Source of the DNA: UBA1535 sp964371035
Lineage (GTDB): Bacteria; Bacillota; Clostridia; Tissierellales; Sedimentibacteraceae
Assembly (NCBI GenBank): GCA_964371035.1
Contig: CAYJLG010000036.1
Span: 1 to 25,139 of the forward strand
Direction: 5' to 3'
Length of the DNA: 25,139 bases
A model generated the notes under the pieces. That model saw only the letters and a list, made by a program, of their open reading frames with translations. It did no database searches and was not told the DNA's origin. A program made the translations under genes and the position numbers. Shown here one piece after another: positions 20,481 through 25,139 of the stretch. Position 1 is the stretch's first letter; each line of letters starts with the position of its first letter.

Positions 20481-23400
20481 ATGAAAATTTTCAAAGGTGA
20501 GTCGTCTGCTTTGATTTTTGCCAGATACACAGCTCTAGCAGTAGTTTTTTTTCTGATTTTAGGCAGAATATTGTTACCACTAGTAGATGCATCGAATGGC
20601 ACACTTGACGAAAACAATAGTGAGAAAGGAAAGATATATTCTGTAGAAAGAAAAGATAATTCAGTAGAAAGTGATTTGCTATCGGTAAATGATACTACAC
20701 TAATGATTACTGATGTGGATTTGCTATATGGTGAGAAATCTTTTGCTGATTCTATGGAGAATTTATATGAAAGTCTTAACGGAGCTGAAGGGAATGGCGA
20801 GAAAAACGTCTACTTTGAATCTGACGAAGACATGATGAATGGTATAGTGAAAATAGACATGGATTTTCATGGCAATGTTGGCTCGACACCTGCTGATGTT
20901 ATTTTTGTTGTAGATCAATCTGGTTCGATGAATGTAGGTGCAGATAATAGTAGTGAACAACATTTGACAAGTTTATGTTTGAATGAAGAGCATTACTATA
21001 GAATAAAAGTAGGAGTTAACTCTGAAAGCTATTATTACTTTTTTGACAATGATGAATCAATCCCAAACAATTGGAGTGTTAAAGAATTTGCGAACGATCT
21101 GAAAAACAAACTGGTAAAAGATTTTAACGACCAATACGGTACTAATATTACGACTTCAAATATAACATCATTTACGTTTAACAATGCTAATGGAAGCGGA
21201 TTGCCATTAAAACAACATTATTCAAATATTACTACAAATTCAGCAATCAGTGCAACGTTTTTTACAGATACACCAGAAGGCAATGCTGAAATGGCAAATA
21301 GTTATGAAATTATTTTCAACGATAGTTCAACAGTAGTTGATAACGAAAACAGTGCTTTAGTAAATAAAGAATCTTCAAATGCAGTGATTAATAATGTTTC
21401 AAATCCTAATTTCTATTCGCAGTCAAAAATAGATGCAAATGCTGTAGATAATATTGAGGATTTGTCGTTGTTAGCAGACACAGGGTGCTATGATAGGATG
21501 ATGATGTCAAAATATTTTATTTCTAAGCTTGCATCTGTAGTTCTAAACACAACAGATGCTGACAGTGGCGCATTTTTGAACAATCGTGTTGGATTAGTTA
21601 CCTTTTCAAAAGATGTAAATTATCATTCACCATTGTATCCGTCATTAGGCTATTATGATTCCTCAAGTGTACCACCACAAGTGCCTATCGAGTATGGATT
21701 TACGAGTGGATACTCTTACACTAATTATGAAGCGGGGCTGAGAAGAGCACTATCACTATTTGAAGAACAACCACTAGAAGGTAGACAGAGGTATATTTTA
21801 TTGCTTTCTGATGGAATTCCTACAACTGGACTGGGCTCTACATCTAATACTGTTGACGATCTGATAAATTTAATAGATACCTTTGAAAAAGAGCATGGCA
21901 TTACTGTATATACTGTTGGTATTGATATGGATGCGGTTTCAAATAATAATGGAGTATTAGAACAAATAGCTTCTGATTTATCAGGTAAATCATACTTCAA
22001 CATATCTGGATCTGAAAATGTTATGGAAGTATACAAAGAACTTGAAGAAGTATTTAAATCTATAGCCGTTGATTTCACTGATACAGTAGGAACTAGTTTT
22101 GATTTGTTTGTAGATGACAACCATCCTGTAGAAATTACATGGGAAGTTAAAGATTCAAGTGGCAATAATAAAACGATGGTTGAATCTTATGAAAACATCA
22201 ATGATATAGGTATGGTAACTTATGATGAAAGCACTAAACAATTAGTGTGGAAAATGGATAAATTGCAAATTCCAAACGGAGAATCTGTTGATGTTTCAAA
22301 AGCAAGACTTAGCTTTTATCAAAAAATTGATATGAGCAAAGTTTCTGAGGGGAAATCAGAACATCCGACTAATGGCGAAGTAGCAAATATTGGATATATG
22401 AACGGTAAGATTAACGAATTTGATTATATCGATTTTGAATCACCTGCAAGTTTTATAATAGGAGAAGAAGATTCTGATGTATCTGTGAATATTTCTGCTG
22501 AAATAGTTGATGAAAACAATGCTAACTCAGCAACATTAGAAATTGGAAATAAAATTAAATATACTTTGACACTGAAAAATGATGGGTTGTTAGATGTAGA
22601 GGATATAATCATACATAACTATATTCCAGAATTCACAGAGTATGTTGAAGGCTCGCTCACGGTTGATGGGAATTCTGTTAGTGATAATAACAGCGTAATG
22701 AGCTTTAATGAAAATGGTGACGATGCAAGAATAGAAATTTTTGCGGATATCGAAAAACCAGTAGGAGAAGAAGGAAGTGCGTATTTACCACCATCTGAAA
22801 AAATATTTACATATGAAGTTCTGGTTAGGGCACCAAAAGATAGCAGAGATAATTTTATTTATGCAAGTGGTACTAATGATAAGATAAATATTGATAATCA
22901 AGCTTATTTTACTTTTTCTAAAGCATATGACGGATTTATTGGCGAAGATATGAATGTAACAGTAGACAAAGATGGTGCAAGTGCAGATAGTGATCTAGTT
23001 GCTTTAAGTAATATTGTTATTAGTAGTTTGAAATTGCCAACAGAAAAAGTTGATGTTAGGTTTGAAGATAATAATTTTAATGATACGATGTATACAGTAA
23101 ATTTAGATATTCCAAAAGGTGAAAGCATTGAAATACCAGATGAAAAGCCTGTTGCACCTGATGATAAATATTTTGTTGGATGGACTGATATAGGTACAGA
23201 TTTGAATAATCCTGATAGTGCTTTAAGTGAAGAAGAATTAATTGAAAAATTAACTAATATAGAAAATAATATCATTTTTTACCCTGTGTATGCAGACAAA
23301 ACTGCTTTAGAGATAACACCGACTGATTTGAGCTTAATATACACAGTTTTAGAAGATGTTGTGAACTTTGAAGACGAAGAACTAGACAATAGTAGTATTG

Positions 23401-25139
23401 AATATGATGAAGAAAATGGTTCGATTTCTTTTAAATTTGAATTAAGTGATGATTATTTTGAAGTAGGTGGATTAGCTGAAGGGCATGAAATCGAAGGATT
23501 AGAAATCGAAATTAGTGTTGAAGATTTAATTTTGAACCCAGATAGCATAGAGGAATACACTGGTGCAGTATCAATTTCAAAAGTTATGATGTCAAATGTT
23601 GAAATAAGTGCAAGAATAGATGGTGAAACTGTCGATGTAACAGAAAGATATTTTACTAATGAATTTGATATTGAAGATGAGATCATTGCAACTAACGAAA
23701 CTGACGAATCTAATAAAGTTGACGAAATTAATGAAAAAGATGAAGTTGTTAAAAAAGAAATTATCGTTAATTCAAGTGATGTGACTATTACGCCGGAGTA
23801 TACTGTAACTTTTGACACAGGCACAGGAGATTCTTCGGACAATGATGTTCAAAAAGTTATGTTTGAAGGTAGTGCTGATTTACCAGAAGATCCAAAAGCT
23901 CCATTTGATAACTATTTTGTTGAATGGATGTATGATGACGGTATATTAGGAGATAGCTCTGATGATAGGCCTATGCAAGAAGACGATTTGGAAAGCATTA
24001 AAAAAGATATGCTGTTCTATCCTAAATTTGCAAATAAAATTGAATTGGAAATTGCTGCAAAAGATTTAGCGTTAATATATAGAGTAGCGTTTAATGAGCA
24101 AGATGCAGAAATTAGATTTGAAGATGCTGATAGGTTTGAAGATATTGAAGAATTTGAACTTTCAAGAGATGAAGTAAGTTTTAGTTTTAAAGGACAAAAT
24201 TCAGATATTAATTCTGATGAGAATATTTATGAAACTACAGATTATGTTGTATCTGGAATGATGGGGAGCGACGCTAAAATTGAAAATATAGACATAAAAG
24301 TCGAAGATGCAGTTTTAAGTGAAACGGATATAGTTGAATATGACATTAAAATTGATCTGAACAGCATAAAAATAGTTGATGAGAATGGTAAAGACATTAC
24401 TAGTAGATATAAGATAACTCATGCAGAAGACACAATTGTAAGAAGAAGCTTTTCGATTAGCATGTCAGCAGATTCAACAGCAGATATGAATGCTTATGAC
24501 GGAATAGCTACATTCACACCTGAATATACGATAGCATTTAATGATTTTTATGATGGAAATAACAACAAAGAAACAAAAAATGTACAACATGTAATACTAA
24601 ATGGAAATGGTTTTGATCCAGGAGAGCCATTTGCCCCATCTAACAAAATATTTTTAGAATGGAATACTTCTGAAAATGGAGATGGAGAAGGCATGCACCT
24701 TGAAAATATATCTGAAAATATAGCATATTATCCGATTTTTATAGATGCTTTTAATGTTAGTTTCAAAGATTTTGATGGGAAAGATTTTGATGTTCAAAAA
24801 ATAGTTGAAGGAAATAATGCTACATTGCCTTTAGATGAAAATGGCTTGGAAAAAACTCCTGTTGATTTTGAAAACTACACATTTATAGGATGGTATGACG
24901 AAAATCAAGATCATGCTAATGATGTGGCAGAAGGCAATGCTTTATCGCGAATTGATTTAGAAAATATAGATAGTGATAAAGTGTTTTATGCTTACTTTGA
25001 AAAATCAATTGATGTTGGAATCGTAGATCCACAGCCAGAAACAACACCAGAACCAGAAACAACACCTGAGCCAGAGACGACACCAGAGCCAGAAGTGACA
25101 CCAGAACCAGAGACGACGCCAGAGCCAGAGACAACACCT
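20481..25139 (+). CDS. Giant secreted VWA-domain surface (adhesin-like) protein, 3' end outside window
   Basis: An open frame of 1553 codons with no stop. ATG 20481 follows GGAGG by 8 bases. A hydrophobic export segment lies at about 10-36. A von Willebrand A domain (about 135-515) has a complete MIDAS: DQSGS (145-149), Thr414 in YTNYEAGL, and Asp444 in LLLSDGIPT. Between the MIDAS start and the first helix (YDRMMMSKYF, about 337) sits an insert of about 180 residues flanked by Cys166 and Cys336, the only cysteines seen. Next come a DUF11-like beta domain (KYTLTLKNDG region, about 685-810) and four InlB/Listeria-Bacteroides-type repeats (about 857-940, 1107-1185, 1350-1423, 1424-1510), the first two each followed by a related acidic module (LEITPTDLSLIY near 943; LEIAAKDLALIY near 1189). 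The visible part ends in PEPETT repeats, a likely wall-spanning stalk before an unseen anchor. Very acidic. A role in adhesion is inferred. Confidence 0.88.
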   Translation, partial: MKIFKGESSALIFARYTALAVVFFLILGRILLPLVDASNGTLDENNSEKGKIYSVERKDNSVESDLLSVNDTTLMITDVDLLYGEKSFADSMENLYESLNGAEGNGEKNVYFESDEDMMNGIVKIDMDFHGNVGSTPADVIFVVDQSGSMNVGADNSSEQHLTSLCLNEEHYYRIKVGVNSESYYYFFDNDESIPNNWSVKEFANDLKNKLVKDFNDQYGTNITTSNITSFTFNNANGSGLPLKQHYSNITTNSAISATFFTDTPEGNAEMANSYEIIFNDSSTVVDNENSALVNKESSNAVINNVSNPNFYSQSKIDANAVDNIEDLSLLADTGCYDRMMMSKYFISKLASVVLNTTDADSGAFLNNRVGLVTFSKDVNYHSPLYPSLGYYDSSSVPPQVPIEYGFTSGYSYTNYEAGLRRALSLFEEQPLEGRQRYILLLSDGIPTTGLGSTSNTVDDLINLIDTFEKEHGITVYTVGIDMDAVSNNNGVLEQIASDLSGKSYFNISGSENVMEVYKELEEVFKSIAVDFTDTVGTSFDLFVDDNHPVEITWEVKDSSGNNKTMVESYENINDIGMVTYDESTKQLVWKMDKLQIPNGESVDVSKARLSFYQKIDMSKVSEGKSEHPTNGEVANIGYMNGKINEFDYIDFESPASFIIGEEDSDVSVNISAEIVDENNANSATLEIGNKIKYTLTLKNDGLLDVEDIIIHNYIPEFTEYVEGSLTVDGNSVSDNNSVMSFNENGDDARIEIFADIEKPVGEEGSAYLPPSEKIFTYEVLVRAPKDSRDNFIYASGTNDKINIDNQAYFTFSKAYDGFIGEDMNVTVDKDGASADSDLVALSNIVISSLKLPTEKVDVRFEDNNFNDTMYTVNLDIPKGESIEIPDEKPVAPDDKYFVGWTDIGTDLNNPDSALSEEELIEKLTNIENNIIFYPVYADKTALEITPTDLSLIYTVLEDVVNFEDEELDNSSIEYDEENGSISFKFELSDDYFEVGGLAEGHEIEGLEIEISVEDLILNPDSIEEYTGAVSISKVMMSNVEISARIDGETVDVTERYFTNEFDIEDEIIATNETDESNKVDEINEKDEVVKKEIIVNSSDVTITPEYTVTFDTGTGDSSDNDVQKVMFEGSADLPEDPKAPFDNYFVEWMYDDGILGDSSDDRPMQEDDLESIKKDMLFYPKFANKIELEIAAKDLALIYRVAFNEQDAEIRFEDADRFEDIEEFELSRDEVSFSFKGQNSDINSDENIYETTDYVVSGMMGSDAKIENIDIKVEDAVLSETDIVEYDIKIDLNSIKIVDENGKDITSRYKITHAEDTIVRRSFSISMSADSTADMNAYDGIATFTPEYTIAFNDFYDGNNNKETKNVQHVILNGNGFDPGEPFAPSNKIFLEWNTSENGDGEGMHLENISENIAYYPIFIDAFNVSFKDFDGKDFDVQKIVEGNNATLPLDENGLEKTPVDFENYTFIGWYDENQDHANDVAEGNALSRIDLENIDSDKVFYAYFEKSIDVGIVDPQPETTPEPETTPEPETTPEPEVTPEPETTPEPETTP
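25029..25139 (+). repeat. Tandem 18-bp repeats encoding PEPETT units
   Basis: At least five near-identical 18-base units encode PEPETT (one variant PEPEVT), running off the window. Synonymous third-position changes (aca/acg, gaa/gag) separate the copies. Such Pro/Glu/Thr stalks are common before a cell-wall anchor, and their number often varies by slippage. Confidence 0.85.

Noticed and set aside
24916..25137. Minus-strand open frame rich in Leu/Ser/Val.
   Set aside because: It is the antisense reading of the PEPETT repeats, not a membrane protein gene.
25029..25139. CRISPR-like array.
   Set aside because: The repeats are contiguous coding units with no spacers.

Overview
The window reads as chromosomal DNA of a low-GC, anaerobic, Gram-positive bacterium of the Clostridia in the broad sense. 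This rests on strongly A+T-biased codon use, GGAGG-type ribosome binding sites, near-consensus sigma-A promoters, a NusG_II/Gx-transporter pair, a lone crotonase, c-di-GMP signalling, and a gene that makes sense only if an in-frame UGA is read as selenocysteine. No species can be named, and no phage, transposase or CRISPR array was seen.

Left end (1-4446): the start of a GNAT-like gene, a Crp/Fnr regulator divergent from a Fe-S protein gene, and then a peroxiredoxin-like selenoprotein (1779-2429, UGA at 2022-2024). The last looks like two broken ORFs but is one gene with a SECIS-like hairpin after the UGA. This part looks like a redox or nitrosative stress neighbourhood. A nitronate monooxygenase/FabK-like flavoprotein follows, driven by a fully consensus promoter overlapped by a long perfect palindrome, then a YfbR-like HD phosphohydrolase.

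Middle (4447-10414): independently transcribed genes, each with a visible promoter or terminator. They encode a 1071-residue GGDEF-GAF-PAS-GAF-GGDEF-EAL c-di-GMP protein, a MazG-like protein with Cys pairs, BirA and a crotonase.

Operon (10459-16433): eight co-directional genes with gaps of about 35 bp or less, or overlaps: NusG_II protein, Gx transporter, murC, tsaE, tsaB, rimI, a VanY-type lipoprotein peptidase and tsaD. It combines peptidoglycan precursor synthesis, t6A37 tRNA modification and peptidoglycan trimming. The tsaD gene converges on an ABC-F ATPase gene. The short gap between them holds four TATCCAC-type arms, one a perfect DnaA box, which also form alternative hairpins and a bidirectional terminator. 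From memory, B. subtilis has the same tsaD(gcp)-ydiF junction with a DnaA-box cluster.

Right end (18507-25139): a gene-free stretch of about 690 bp with a candidate structured RNA (18721-19010: four nested hairpins enclosed by a 16-bp complementary A/T-rich closing helix), a CPBP membrane protease, and the first 1553 codons of a giant secreted VWA adhesin-like protein running off the window. Its promoter carries three ATGTAAC repeats at exact 11-bp spacing, the layout expected of an OmpR/PhoB-type response regulator. The VWA domain has a large insert after its metal-binding motif, flanked by the only two cysteines found in the visible protein.

The observations most worth following up are the selenoprotein, the unassigned structured RNA, and the DnaA-box/terminator junction.
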